Positions 1 through 12,082 are shown, counted from the stretch's first letter. The stretch is 64,000 nt of DNA from Prostheceraeus crozeri (GCA_907163375.1 CAJQUW010004767.1:42445-106444); one strand, 5' to 3'. Notes: generated by a model from the letters alone, not told the origin. Translations and numbers: made by a program.

Positions 1-2436
1 CTTTTTTCTCTTCGATTTCTTCCTCTTCGTATTCTAACTCATCAACAATGCACACAATGTGGCATTTAATTACCAAAATATCGGGAGGCTAATTCCAAGT
101 TCAAAAATATATTCATGCCACCTGCATTCAAATGGAATCCGCACTTAATATGTAAAACAATCACTCAACCCCGAATTATATTCGAGAAAATGTGATATTT
201 TCATGAAGGTCTATGTATTATGGTGAATCGACAGGAGTTGTAGCATTGACTCCTCGGACTAACAAAGTCTACTACATTTTAGCAGTGATGAATTTATCAC
301 CTTAATAAAGGTCTTAATTTTCCTTTCAATCATGTATTTTTCTCTTAATATAAATTTTGATTACATAAACATTCTTTATTTCAATGAAAATCACATGTAA
401 TCCAAATTTTATTTTATGCTTTTATGCACATTCTCATAATGAATCAAAGAAATTACAATTTTTATTCAATCAAATCATATTTTCAACAAACTTCAAAACA
501 ATCACAGATAGCGTGAATATGGTTTCCATAAACTGAGTCCTTGCATAAAACACTTCCTCTTTCTAATTTAAATTCTATCAAATCTGATTTAGATAGCCAA
601 TTCTCATGTATCGCATCTTCTTGACAGTTTTTCAGTATCATGGCATCTCTAAGACCTTATGCACTTTCTCTGGCGTAACATGCGCTGTAGCTTCAGGGAT
701 TTGCGCTCGCAGTCGACCGATAAAATTGTTACGTGAGGACATGAATAGAGCATGCAAGCCTCAGGTCGTGCAAATCGAGTAACAACGCATATTATTGCCA
801 AGCCTCTGGCTAACTCCCACTAAAACTGTCGACTCTGTTTCATGATGTGGGAGGATGACCGAGCAAATGACTGTTACAAGCTTACTACAGTGAATACACT
901 GATTTCTGACATATCCAGCTGATTAAGAAAATCACCATTGGCCACTTTCTGTTTGAACACGAGCATAACCAACATTCTTGAAAGCTATTACTAGTCAAAA
1001 TCAAAGGTGACCAATTCTTCCCACCTTGGTAGTCCTTTATATAATCTAAAAAATTCTCTCAATTACGCAATCATCTTCTAACATACAGCGTGTGCGCTAG
1101 ATAATTATTTATGCGTATGTTTCCGGGGTAAGCGTTGCAGTTTAACTATACATTCACTCAAAGTCACAGAAAATCAATTTATATAAATGATTATCACTAT
1201 GTTAAAATCAAAATCTCAAGAAAGTGTGATATAATGCTGATAATTAATAATATTCTTATGCAAAATTTCTTATGAAGACTATTATGATCATCGTTTATAA
1301 TTATTAGGTCTTCGTTCACTATGTGAAAGACGGAAAATGTTAGATTTAGATCATTTTCTTCAAAGCGCATTATATAATAATTGAAACTGATTTTTGGAAA
1401 TATTTTACTTCACTTCAGACCCCATACTCCACCAAAAGTGCCAACAATCCTTGCCAAGTTTTTCCAAAATACCTACCTCACACAAAGACATTGCGTAATT
1501 AGTTTTTCTATCGTGTTTTCCTTTTTGGAACTCATTACCTGCTAAATGTGCTTCTGCACCATCTTTTCAGCGTTTTAAAGCAGTATTGAAATCAGAAATT
1601 TGTTTTCATATTTGATAAATGTACTTTTTCTTTACGCAATCCTGTAAGCGCCTCTCAGGGCCATGGAGCGCCTTTTCTGTAAAACTGATGAATGGTTAAT
1701 TTTTTTAGAATAAATTGCTGATTATCTGATAAATTTATCTGCCCTTATTGTGACTAAGACAGTCAGAGGGTCAAGCACAGTAATATACACGCATGTTAAT
1801 AGTAGACCATGAGTATCCGTCATGTATGTAAATGTGAAGTCAAAGGTTTGATAATACAGAAAGTAATAGAGGATGTAAAGGGACATTAAACGAATATTTC
1901 TTAGTATCTGATATTATCAATCACCTGTAAAGATTTTCTTTTTTGATGTCAAAAGCCAAAGCCTCGACTTCAGCTCACTTTATATTATCACAATTGTTAG
2001 TCAATAAAACCTGTCGTAAGACTCCGGAACTTCATATAGCTGTGTATTGAGTATATGCAGGTATAGAAAGTATCATGATTTATGCACGATATATTTCGAA
2101 GATGCGCTAAAATCCTTCTTTAATAGATGTCATAAAGTCCAGTATACTTGAAATATTTTTGCTATAAGAAATATTATAAGACAGTGGGGAAAGCTCCAGA
2201 TCTACATATGTCATCTACAAAAATCTACAATCTTTCCAATTTATCCTCTATCGGCTCTCTCAAGCAACACACACGCACAATTCTAACGTGTCCTGTCCAT
2301 ATTATGCAGTAGTATATTATAATTATAAACGCGAAACATGCGGCGATTACCCAAGTAAATGTATATACGGCAGCCATCTCTTGTATTAATTACAGACAGC
2401 TACCGTCTGGGAGATATAGATCTATACCGTACTCGA
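1..2436. other. gene-free AT-rich stretch
   Basis: I see no open frame with recognisable protein similarity, no RNA gene and no repeat shared with the rest of the window. The base composition and dense stop codons fit intron or intergenic DNA. Confidence 0.6.
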
Positions 2437-2940
2437 GTGGAGCGCTTGCAAACGACAAATACAGGGGATTGGTGAGCCTCCAACACAGCTACATTAGACA
2501 AACGGAGTGGAGCGCCTGCAATCGAAAAATGCTGCTGATTGGATAGCCTCCAGAAAAGCTGGTTTAGATAAATGAAACGGAGCGCCTCTAACCGACAGAA
2601 TTAACGGATTTGAGAGCCCCAGAACTGCTTTAGACAAATGGAGCGAAGCCCCTCCACCCAAAGATTACAGCGGATTGGAGGGCCCAAGAACAGCTCCAGT
2701 AGATAAATGGAGCGGAGCGCCTCTGACAAATGTAGCGAATTTGAGAGTTCCAGAGTGTCTCCTTTAGACAAATGGAGCGGTCTGTCTTCAATCGACAAAT
2801 TTTGCGAATTGGAGAGCTCCAGAACAGCTCCTCTAGACAAGGAGCGCCTCCAGCTGACAAATGCAGCGCCTCCAATCGCAGAATGCAGTGGATCGGAGAG
2901 CCTCCGGAACTGCTTCAGTAGACAAATGGAGCGGCAAAAT
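2437..2940 (+). repeat. tandem array, period about 61-70 bp, 7-8 units
   Basis: Units beginning GGAGCG recur at about 2439, 2509, 2579, 2640, 2709, 2774, 2841 and 2928. Each unit holds a CTCCAATC-like stretch followed about 13 nt later by its reverse complement GATTGGAG, so a single unit can fold into a hairpin. Units differ by substitutions and small indels, so the array is not freshly expanded. Open frames across it are a by-product of the repeat and not genes. Confidence 0.85.
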
Positions 2941-3173
2941 GGTACAAACCTTTATGAGGACCTCCATCCTAGGAATGGAATGAGTTGAAGGAATTGCGAC
3001 GATGCATTGGACTGATAGGTCAACAATTCAATCATAGTGGATTTTATAGTGAGTTAATACATGAAGTTTGAATTTTAGTTTTGATATTTTCTCTTCTCTC
3101 AGCTGCGTGTCCATTCTGCAGCATAAGAAAATCTCGTAATTGTAATCTGTTTTTCTTTAATACTTGAGCAAAC

Positions 3174-3222
3174 GGGGCAGGGAGAACGCCGCTCCCACCG
3201 CTGCCCCCTGCCTACGTCCCTG
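3174..3222 (+). repeat. GC-rich hairpin, possibly a hAT-type transposon end
   Basis: GGGGCAG (3174-3180) pairs with CTGCCCC (3201-3207), and GGGAG pairs with CTCCC inside it. Read from the other strand the block begins CAGGGACGTAGGCAG, which resembles hAT terminal repeats that start CAGGG. I found no matching opposite end in the flanks, so it would be a solo or truncated end. Confidence 0.35.
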
Positions 3223-3566
3223 GTGGCATGCGAAATACATTGCATGAGACAAAATGGAATGCTTTCACATTAAAACCTCCCATCTGGCTTACCATGGCTC
3301 CTACAACTAATAATTGGAATGTCGACATTCAAATCAAAAATTCTTTTCTTATTTACTGCTATCACTCAGTCGCTACATAGCAACGTTGTTAACAAAAGAG
3401 CATGGAATTTAATTGTGAGATTTTCAAAAGACAATTTGAGAGAATTACAATGATCACTATTGAACGTTAAGAAGTCAATAAGTTAGCCGGGCTTCTGCTA
3501 CCTTGAATATTGAAGATGGGTTATTCAGCATCAGCAACTCCTATCAGATACCATGAATTAACTTAC

Positions 3567-3775
3567 TGTGTTTGTTTGGAATGCACACCAGTTGTAGGTT
3601 CGGAGCCATTCCAGGGATAATACTTTGATTGACATGAACACATTCTTCCCAGAGATTCACGTGCCCTCGATCCGTCACTACCCAGTGAGAGCTACACAAC
3701 AGTGTAACGTGAAGGATCAACGTCATCAAGCTGACTATTGTGATGGCGATCTGAATGGAGGAACAAAATGCGGTT
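3567..3775 (-). CDS. internal exon of a tetraspan (claudin/PMP22-like) protein
   Basis: Seen: a 209-nt open exon preceded on the minus strand by a long pyrimidine run ending TTTTGCAG and followed by GTAAGT. It encodes 69 residues, starting after one leftover base and ending with one (entry phase 2, exit phase 1). Residues about 5-27 form one hydrophobic helix. A short polar segment follows with W31, LW at 41-42, C45 and C64. Known: claudin/PMP22/EMP proteins have a first transmembrane helix followed by W...GLWxxC...C in the first extracellular loop. The LWxxC part fits, but the two cysteines are about twice as far apart as in classical claudins. Inference: it holds transmembrane helix 1 and part of loop 1, and the rest lies beyond the left window edge. 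An ATG at 3724-3726 could be a start if upstream exons are untranslated. No partner exon is certain. Confidence 0.55.
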
Positions 3776-5200
3776 CTGCAAAACCATCAAAAAAAGGAAA
3801 TATATACATAATTAATTTTGTGATGAAATAAACCCAAGAGGTAATGTGAACAGCAAAATATCCGTAGGCTATGCCAAAAGAATTGTTCACGCGATTGATT
3901 AAGCTATTGAAAAGTCATTTAAAAATTACAATTTGTAACTTCAACGTCACGAACACCTGCATGAAAAGAAAAGTCTGAAAAATCGACTAGAAACATCGTA
4001 AAGCTAGGATTGGTCTAACTACAATAAAATCTTTATAAACGTGGAGAAAAATTTCCCAGAAATTCATCATTCGATGTGCTACGATTGCTCTCTATATGAG
4101 TATTCATGTAGCCAGTAACTAGAGCAGGTCTTTTAAGAATGTAATTATGCGCTTCAGACAAGCGGCGAGATTACAAGGAAAAGAATGACAGAAAAGCGAA
4201 CAACCATTTGAATAAAGTGGCAAATTGTGCTTGAATAATCAATTATCATATTTCAGGATTCAATCAAGATGTTTTCTAGTTCAGAGTAAAGCCATATTAG
4301 CATGCATGAGATAATATACATAGTCAGAAAGTACAATCATTTATATGAGGATAGTAGTCCTACGTTTGTCAAAATAATGGCTTTATTGCATTTCAAGCAA
4401 AACTCAGAAGTAGTGAACATATAAAGAAAAAAGAGTGACTGAAAAATAAAAACAAGTGGACTTAAACTAACTTTATGACTGATCATTTGAAACGTTGGGT
4501 CATAGTTTTGATTTTACGATGAGAAGTGCTTTAGTGAAGTCAGAATCTCGATGAAGTTTTGTCATAGATTACATGTAGTGGATGTTGAGGGTACAACGCC
4601 TTTCTGGCTGGACGATGGCCGATCAAATCACAAGAGCGAGAGTTCAGTTCATATTGAAAAGTAAGTCCAAATACGCTAACCGTTGCTATGACTCGCACCC
4701 GCAAACGAAATATCCATGTTATCAAATATCTTGTCCCGCCAATAAAATACTTCGAAAGTTATCATATCCCTCAGAAATCGTTTTCCATGGCCTGTTTTGT
4801 ACAGGACGAGCTGGTCTTTAAATTCATTTATGGAACTATTCTTTGGGGAAAGACTGTGCGCGTGTCTCGTAGAAGCTCGCACTCTATCCATCAACGTCTA
4901 ATATTATCAGTGTTTGTCATGATTGACATGATTGTAAACCTAACAAATCAAGCTTGATTGTGTATCAACGTAATTTAGGCCTATAAGGCATGCCAAGCTT
5001 GAGAGGACGTCAAGGTTATCTTAAAAATAAGCGACCCAGTCGTGTTTCAAAAAGTCAGCCCCGGACACGGTTTTCACTGTGGAAGCAGCGATGATCAGTG
5101 CACCTCCAAAGTGTTGAAGATCCCGAGCCATGTCATGAGCTTGCCTCTGATTGGATGAGACAAGCAGTCATTTGATTTGCAGCTGACTAGTTGTTATTGA
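3776..5200. other. gene-free stretch
   Basis: Short open frames around 4540-4960 overlap on both strands, lack splice context and match nothing I recognise. I see no shared repeat. Confidence 0.5.
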
Positions 5201-5265
5201 ATCCGTGATGGAATGCTCATTGGTACAACTGGGCACCTGGGTTCGAATCCCATCGCAAAATGTTA
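5200..5265 (+). repeat. tRNA-like pol III promoter remnant (SINE head candidate)
   Basis: GGTTCGAATCC at 5240-5250 is a perfect B-box consensus. About 30 nt upstream, TGGAATGCTCATTGG loosely resembles an A box. A cloverleaf is not convincing, so this is more likely a decayed tRNA-derived SINE than a tRNA gene. Confidence 0.35.
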
Positions 5266-6322
5266 GCCTGTACATTCATTTTCGCAAAGAACAGATGGAA
5301 TTATCATTTACCAAGAGCTAAGTTCTGAGTAAGTGCGAGTACCAGTCACTTCAAACCCTCACGACATAGCAACAAGAGTGGGATCAGTGGAGGCGCCAGC
5401 TTTGGTCAGGAAATGGATTGGTTGGTTGATCATTCTTCCGCGTCTCTTTTATTTTAGTGATGCTGATTATCGATGTGATTTTGATCATAAGTAATCATAT
5501 CTATTTGCATTTATTGCAGATGACAACGGCTTGCTGCCAATGACAGTCAATCTGGTATACAGGGCAAATGATACTCCATAATAACATAATAGTGAGGAAG
5601 TAGGAAGAATCACATTAAAAAAGTAATAAAATTCACATTTCGTAATAAAGTAAAGGGACTCTACGTGCACTACTTAAACCGTAGAGTGCACTTGAAGTGT
5701 AGAGAGACATACTGAACACATCAATGTCATCGAGTGCGCTCAATAGTATGCTAACTCTTGTAATGAAGTCGCTTTTCGTAGCATTGACGCGACATCTTTT
5801 AATTGAAAATGTACAAGATTGTCTGGTACGGCGAACACGCACATGTAAAGGAATTGAAGATACAAGATATGGACAATTAACAATGCCACTTATAACTATG
5901 CAAAGAATACAATGTCATGCACTGTACGCCTCCTTTCCAAAGTAGTCAGGTTAAAAAAGCCACACAAGTTTGCATAATTATCAGATTAAAGAAACTTTTG
6001 TTTCTGTCACCAAAATTCTCTTGTGCTGCGAGTAATACCACATGTAGCAAGAGAATCTAATCAAAAGCAATTTATCAAAATTAGTCAAATCTACACTGCA
6101 CTAGACCAACATCACAACGACTTGCATGGAAAATTCAGAATCTGTCTTATCATCTGGTGTACTTTGTTATCACTAACTTGCTTTTAACTAAATCGATACT
6201 TTGGGCATATCAAAAACGTCGATTTCAGATGAATTTAGACAAAATGATCGGCCGATTTACAAAATCACTAATCGGTACGCCGGATTTAATATTTCAACCA
6301 TTATAATTACACGAGCTGAAGG
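5266..6322. other. gene-free stretch
   Basis: Nothing recognisable apart from short chance frames. Confidence 0.5.
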
Positions 6323-6543
6323 GCTACAACCGCGCATGTTATTTGGAATCAGATAATCATCTTACTGATCCGTTCGGAGCCTTCTAATAATGTCCTCGTC
6401 AAGGGCAGAGGAATTTGGATAATAGATAGGTAGGAACGAAATTTGTAGTGAATGTAGGAAATTAGAAAATTTTTCATCGAGTTTCTCTTTTCCTCTGAAG
6501 AATTTTACTTTAATCTTTCTGTCACTAACACGTCAAGATGTGC
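6323..6543 (+). repeat. dispersed repeat, copy 1 of about 220 bp (inverted partner at 13674-13890)
   Basis: Nearly the whole segment recurs on the opposite strand at 13674-13890. Both copies keep a short open frame ending ACYLESDNHLTDPFGAF followed by a stop. Both also end with the same CACGTCAAGATGTG block. This may be the tail of a mobile-element coding region, but I cannot name the family. Confidence 0.8.
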
Positions 6544-7170
6544 GGAAAGGCAGAAAAACGAAGAACTTCTTGGTAAATGTTATTAGCTATCGATTTCGGA
6601 ACTGTTTGTGTCATGGAAAGGAGCGGAACTTCACGGTTCACTTTCATTTGAGAGTTTTTCGAAATATTCACTTAACTTCACTGACAACTGCTGTTCTAAC
6701 CGCCTATTCTCGTCTAAGAAAAATCAATAGCGTTCATAAGAAGAGTTATTCACTGCAAAGAATTGTTCTCTACATTGCAATATCATCAAATCAATATGAA
6801 GCATGAAAAAGTTATTGTCGGACTTGAAATTTTTGTTTTGTTCTGTAAAGCTTCATAGTTGTCATTCAAGATGATAGTTTTCTACTTTTAATAGTTTACG
6901 AGTTTCCTTTTCATTAGCTCATTATTTTCCTTTGAAATAAAACATTCCGCATTCAAGTTCGTCTGATGATAGCAACACAGTGAAACTGAATTTTAAATGA
7001 ACAACATGGAAAGCTCACTGAGAATCATCAAACACCCATTCTTGTGAAGAAATATCATACTCATTGACAAAATTTTTGAAACATTTACTTCTTTAACTTC
7101 TTTTATTTTTGACTGGTATATATACATATATGTATGATACCTTGATAATTTAGTCACAATCTCCACCAAG
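6544..7170. other. gene-free stretch
   Basis: Nothing coding is recognised. A short AT palindrome (ATATACATATATGTAT) lies near 7118-7134. Confidence 0.45.
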
Positions 7171-7173
7171 TCG

Positions 7174-8222
7174 CTAGAACAGAAAAACAACCCATGTAGC
7201 AGATTCAACTTTAATAGCGCGTGTGCCCCCTCTAGCTCCAATACATTCAGTAATCCGAGATGGCATGGATTCACAAAGTTTCTGAATGAAGGATGTTTCA
7301 AGGAGAAGCCACTGCTCTGTCAGTCTTTCAGAGAGAATCTTCAGGGACACTGGTGGAAGTGAATAGCGGTCTCTCACTCGCCGCCCAAGCTCGTCCCAGA
7401 CTTGTTCAATGGGTGACAGGTCAGGTGAGCGTGCAGACCAGTCAAGGGTTTGAATGTCCAATCTCCTAAGAGTTGCAATGACAGTCGAGGAGCGATGTGG
7501 TCTTGCATTGTCGTCTTGGAAGACGAGATCCTCCACCCTGACCACTGGGGCAACAACAAGAAGCACAATTTCATTGAGATACCTCTCTCCAGTCAACGTG
7601 CCTTTGATATGACTGCTGCCGTTCGTCCGCCATGCCAAATGCCACCCCACAGCACAACACTTCCACCATCATATCTGTCGTGTTCTTTAATACAGCATGG
7701 GGCAAGGCGTTCACCTGGAAGACGATGCACTCTGACACGACCGTCATTGAAATCCAGAGTGAATCTCGATTCATCGGTCCACAAGACTTTCTGCCAGTGA
7801 TGGTCATTCCATGAGCGATGGGCATCACACCAGGCAACTCGTCTTCTGCGGTGCTCAAAACTCAATGGAATTAGGACAGCTGGTCGTCGCGATTGAATTC
7901 CAGCTTCTCGCAATCTTCGGTAAGCCGTTCGAACGCTACAGACTACATTTGAGGCACTCTTCCAGAGTACAACTAGCTTTGGGACTGACACAAATCTATT
8001 CCTCTTTGCAGCTAAAACTAGACATGCTCCTGTCCTTCCTGCAGACTTTCTTGGTCGACCAGATCCCTTCTTCTTTTTAACATCTCCTTCTGCTTTCCAT
8101 CGACACCACCACCTCCAAACAACGACTCTCGATAGTTGCAGCTCTTCGGCAACACTCGCACAACTTCTACCACAACGAATCATTCCAATAGCCATACCTC
8201 TGGTAAACTGATCGTGTGCCAT
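7174..8222 (-). pseudogene. Tc1/mariner DD34E transposase, frameshifted
   Basis: Cut-and-paste transposase of a Tc1-type DNA transposon. The start ATG is at 8222. The N-terminal helix-turn-helix region is followed by a GRPRK DNA-contact motif near residue 55. The first catalytic Asp is in WTDESRF, the second in QDDNARPH and the Glu in SPDLSPIEQVW, with exactly 34 residues between the last two. The total is about 340 residues, normal for the family. One base appears lost in a short A-run near 7605-7615, splitting it into two overlapping frames (7593-8222 and 7174-7650). I could not find convincing terminal inverted repeats in the flanks, so the element is a fossil or its ends have diverged. 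Confidence 0.93.
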
Positions 8223-9300
8223 TTTATTTTACAAAAGCTGGATTTCAGTTCACGTTTATGTTCAATTTGTAAAAGCAATTGTGACAGTTGTATCGATATC
8301 AAAATTTGAAATTTGACCACCATAGATCTTTCTCCATTCTCTAATGCATAGAAGTAGATAATAGTACACTAGAATGGAAGTTTGATATCTTGCTTATGTA
8401 CAATGATGGCACATGGAAAAATCTATGGTTTGTAGATCATATTCGATCTAAAACATTATGTCATAGTCAAACTATTTGCCAAGTTGGTTGTGGAAGTTGT
8501 TGACATCAAATTGCAGGATTTTCATGAAGAGAATTTTAAGTGAGATGGTGGTATTGTTTTATGTAAAATAGCCTACTATTCCATGGATCAATATACTGCG
8601 TCTATTTGTACCAGTCATTGACAACTATTTTCCAATTTTTCAACACTGGATTACGACTTGAAATTTGGTTGACAGAGTCATTATCGAAAGTAGTCGGTGT
8701 ACTGGTTGTAAGAACATCTGAAGAATTCAAAGATAAAAATTCTAATTATTGGATAATTTCTCCTTCAAGCGGTTAAGAAACCTAGCCTTTTCTTGAATAA
8801 ACACATCAAACGCTTCTTTAGCGACAGTCATTTATCAGATACATGAAATGTCGCTGGAACTCTTCAATTAATCATTGGATTACTTATGTAATATAGTGTG
8901 ATGATATTTTGGAGGCTCATATTCGAAAGCATGCAAAGGTATTGAAAATTGTTCAAATATATTGAACAGGGGAATCCCTCAAATTAAAATGAATACTCTG
9001 AGATTTCTTGGCCTCTGATTTCAAGCTGGAGCAATGCATGTTCTGTAAATCGACATTACAAGTTGCACATGTGTCTGATTATACTCTTGATAGATTATAG
9101 GAGCGATATTTCAAAATGATGAACGTACAGAACGTTTTAAAGGATTTCCTTCTTTGTCATCCTGTCGCCGCAGTATTTCGTAAATTCAGTATTGCTTTTG
9201 TGTACATGATCTTTGGACAAGGGGCAACAATCCAGATCACAAATTGACTTGATAATTAAAAATACCAACCAGAAAACAAGAAAACCATCTCGCAAAATTT
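8223..9300. other. gene-free stretch
   Basis: Probably includes the outer part of the Tc1 element on its left side. No gene is recognised. Confidence 0.45.
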
Positions 9301-9304
9301 GCTT

Positions 9305-9392
9305 TTTGCCCCAACTAAGTTCCCCCGGAGTGTGCCGTAATTTTCATGCAATTTCCATTCTAGGACTTTCTATGGTATTGTTAATTTCTATG
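9305..9392 (-). mobile_element. partial copy of the CATAGAAAT-family TIR element
   Basis: A GTTCCCCCGGA core, then CAATTTCCATTCTAG, and finally AATTTCTATG match the end of the complete elements at 14817-15078 and 41677-41931. The other end is missing. Confidence 0.6.
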
Positions 9393-9789
9393 CTCTAATG
9401 TGTTGAATGGCAATACATAGAAAGCGAGATATTGCATCATACCTGAGAAAAAATGAAACAAACTTCAAGTCAAGCCAATGATAGTTTGTTTCATTAATCA
9501 TGTCAATGAGTATGTATATGCTTTTACTTTAGAGAATTCGACAACAATTTCATGTCATTGAAGTGATGTATATGCGCAATTATTAAAACCGTTTTAAATC
9601 GAAGAAATTGAACAAAATCTTTGTCAGAATATCGTGCTCTGAGAAAGTGTGACTTGAGAGCCTTCAGCATGTGTTTGAAAATCATTATTGCTTATATAAA
9701 GTATAGTTATAGCAGGGATATCTATGATTAGTATCTATGGTATTGATGGTATCCCTGGTTATAGCTAGCTTTTGAGGTTCATACGCAAA

Positions 9790-9886
9790 GGTTATATCAT
9801 GGCTAAATCTAGTTTGGCAGGTCTCAACAAGGGCAATTGCCCGTAAATGAGGCCTGCTATGAACTAGATTTAGCCATGATATAACC
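9790..9886. repeat. 97-bp hairpin with perfect 25-bp arms
   Basis: The arms 9790-9814 and 9862-9886 are exact reverse complements. Inside them GCAGGTCTCA pairs with TGAGGCCTGC with one mismatch. The centre is the perfect palindrome GGGCAATTGCCC (9831-9842). A transcript would fold into an almost continuous hairpin. Confidence 0.9.
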
Positions 9887-9889
9887 GTT

Positions 9890-10196
9890 TTAAACCATGT
9901 CTGTTTAACATTGATTAACCAAGATATTCTTCATTTATTTTACAAATGGTATCTATATGCTTAACATAGAAGATAGACATCAACATATGGGAGATTACAA
10001 AGGGCAGATTATGTACAAAGTGGCAATTTACAATTATTGTGACATCAAGTATGATGCACATACATCCCACAAAAGTACATAAAATCTCTTGATTTATAGA
10101 AATCTGAGTAAACAGTCCATCTCAGGCGTTTACGTTCCATATCGCTATCACATAGATAGGAAAATTACATAATAGAGTTAAACAGGCATGGTTTAA
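9890..10196. mobile_element. small TIR element bounded by TTAA
   Basis: TTAAACCATGTCTGTTTAAC (9890-9909) is mirrored by GTTAAACAGGCATGGTTTAA (10177-10196) with one mismatch. TTAA sits at both outer edges, which could be the piggyBac-type TTAA duplication or simply part of the inverted repeat. A similar solo end (GTTAAACAGACATGGTTAA) occurs near 29165-29183. Confidence 0.65.
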
Positions 10197-10203
10197 TGCT
10201 TAT

Positions 10204-10290
10204 TATTGATTAGCTACGGCGTGATATAAACCGAGCCGCAGGCGGGGTTTATATCTAGGCTCGGTTTATATCTACCATAGCTAGTCAATA
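10204..10290. repeat. second hairpin of the foldback cluster
   Basis: Arms of about 33 bp (10204-10237 and 10258-10290) are near-complementary around the shared block GATATAAACCGAGCC, with a 20-nt loop that repeats GGTTTATATCTA. Confidence 0.8.
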
Positions 10291-10731
10291 AAAGCAGTAT
10301 ATACCTAAAAAGCTAGCTACAACGTTGTGATAAACCGATGCTAGACAACAAAGTAGCTGATATTGCATAATTTGATATCAGTATCTGGATCAGTTGATAT
10401 CAAGCAACATCAACCGTTTGAGCTAGTGATATCAATTTTGATAATCGATAGAGAAAGTAGATAATACCATAGATAGAAGCACCATGTTACAGTGAATGCC
10501 ATCGTATACACTAGAATGGTGTCTATCGATTCAATTAATACTATCTGAACAATTTCCGTACTTATATTACAAATTATCAGATTAGAGATTTACATAGAAC
10601 ACTTCCCCAAAAGGTTGATAATAGCGGTGATAACTGTGAAAGTATTTCTCTACTGTATCTCGAATACAAAAATGACATCTCTATGAATAAGTCCGCCAGT
10701 CAGAGTGAGTATCTGTAGGAAAAAAGGCCGA

Positions 10732-10905
10732 AATGAGACTTTGACAGAATGATCTGCACACTGTGGTTGCAACGAATATGCGCGTCTGCCCAATTCCACC
10801 CGTATCATCCTATTGTTTGATAGGATCAAAGAAAAACAAAGCTAATCCAATGGAAAGCAGATTGAAGCTCTTGATAAAAGTGAAATTTTCTACGTTTTCA
10901 TTGAT
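10732..10905 (-). repeat. dispersed ~370-bp repeat family, copy A (partial)
   Basis: It shares the GCGTCTGCC...GATAGGATCAAAGAAAAACA block with seven other copies in the window. Non-coding. Confidence 0.75.
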
Positions 10906-11584
10906 TAAGCTATTTCCGTTATTATTTTTGCTTTCGTGAAAAAAGACTTCGAAATCATTGGATTGTTCATTGTTTTATAAAATGTAAAATATGATCTCTT
11001 GATGCACTTTTTTTATTAAACTTTGAAATATATTTCACCGATCCAGCCTGACCATTCAATCAGTCATAAACGAATGATTATGTTATTATTATCATGCTGT
11101 CCTTTCCAGGTGGCCGTATAGACTATTTTTGGTAAATTTGGCTAAAATTGGTTAAAAAGCGTACAATCTAAGATTCGTCGCATTACGAAACGTGCTCACC
11201 ATATATTATCTGCGGATTCAAATGTAAGTGTAACATAGTGTGCGATATTGATGACCTGTTCAGCAAGTTAATTTTTTCTTTTTTGCTGAAATGTGAAAAC
11301 CCACTTCATCCTTTGAGAGAAATTGTTCCTCTTCGTCTACATTTTTCAAGACACTTTGCAATAGACGCTTTTCGCACCGCTAGAAGAAGCAACGCATTTT
11401 TTATAAAAGCTGGTCTTGATTACAATATGTCCTTCCAACGCTGAGATTGAACTCTTGAGTAACTGCAACTTCATTTGTATGTAAATGTCACACTTTACTC
11501 TCCGTTATTTTGTATTAGCATTTGTATTGAATGATTTTTATTTTTCATGAAATATATACACTTCACTACTACTACTACTAAAAT

Positions 11585-11946
11585 AGGCCAAAATGCTATA
11601 TTTGCCGATATTGGGAGGTCTGCTAAAACTGAATGTGCTTCACTTCATGGACAAGCGTGCATGAACACGTGACTTGAAGACACTCCATGCCAAAAATCAT
11701 GACTATAGACTTAGTACTTTTCACTAAAACATAGGAAACACAGAAAATTTCATCTTTAGCGAAAAAAACTCAGACTGCATCGCTTTGGATTTGTGTGTTT
11801 TTCTTTGATCCTGTTTGACAATAAGAGGAATTGAGTAGAACTAGGCAGACGCGCAGGTTCGTAGTAGGCACAGGGTGCACATTCTGTGAAAGTCTCAATT
11901 TTCGGCCTCGTTCCCTGTACAAGCTCGAGCTTGCGGCCGGAGTACA
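11585..11946 (+). repeat. dispersed ~370-bp repeat family, copy B (near full)
   Basis: It reads through the whole consensus: TTTGCCGATA, GACACTCCATGCCAAAAA, TTTCTTTGATCCTG, GGCAGACGCGC, CTCGTTCCCTG and GGCCGGAGTA. No frame is conserved between copies, so the family looks non-autonomous. Confidence 0.8.
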
Positions 11947-12082
11947 AGCATTGGAAATGTATCTATACATCATCCCGATGCTCCGAAAGGGAAAAAGTCA
12001 AATCAAAAAGTCATACTGAAATGAACTTTGCGTCATATTGTAAAATGTTTATGATGAGCTCGAGACTTGATATAGCATCCGA

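Larger units (their letters stand above)
9758..10320. repeat. cluster of foldback sequences (two hairpins flanking a TIR unit)
   Basis: AGCTAGCTTTT near 9766 is mirrored by AAAAAGCTAGCT near 10307. Between them lie a long perfect hairpin (9790-9886), a unit with 20-bp inverted ends (9890-10196) and a second hairpin (10204-10290). The arms of the two hairpins resemble each other (GATTtAGC...GATATAA.CC), so they are probably related. No coding frame is present. Confidence 0.8.

Noticed and set aside
1478-1538. Possible next exon after the claudin-like exon (minus strand, phase-compatible)
   Set aside because: The donor GTAGGT is acceptable but the acceptor lacks a pyrimidine tract and the peptide has no supporting pattern.
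2601-2988. Overlapping open frames on both strands across the tandem array
   Set aside because: They arise because the repeat unit lacks stops in some frames; there is no start or splice context and no protein similarity.
5200-5265. tRNA gene
   Set aside because: The B box is perfect but the D and anticodon arms cannot be drawn and the A box is poor.
7000-8500. Terminal inverted repeats for the Tc1 copy
   Set aside because: Only an 8-bp ATTGTGAC match was found near 7155 and 8280; too short to define element ends.
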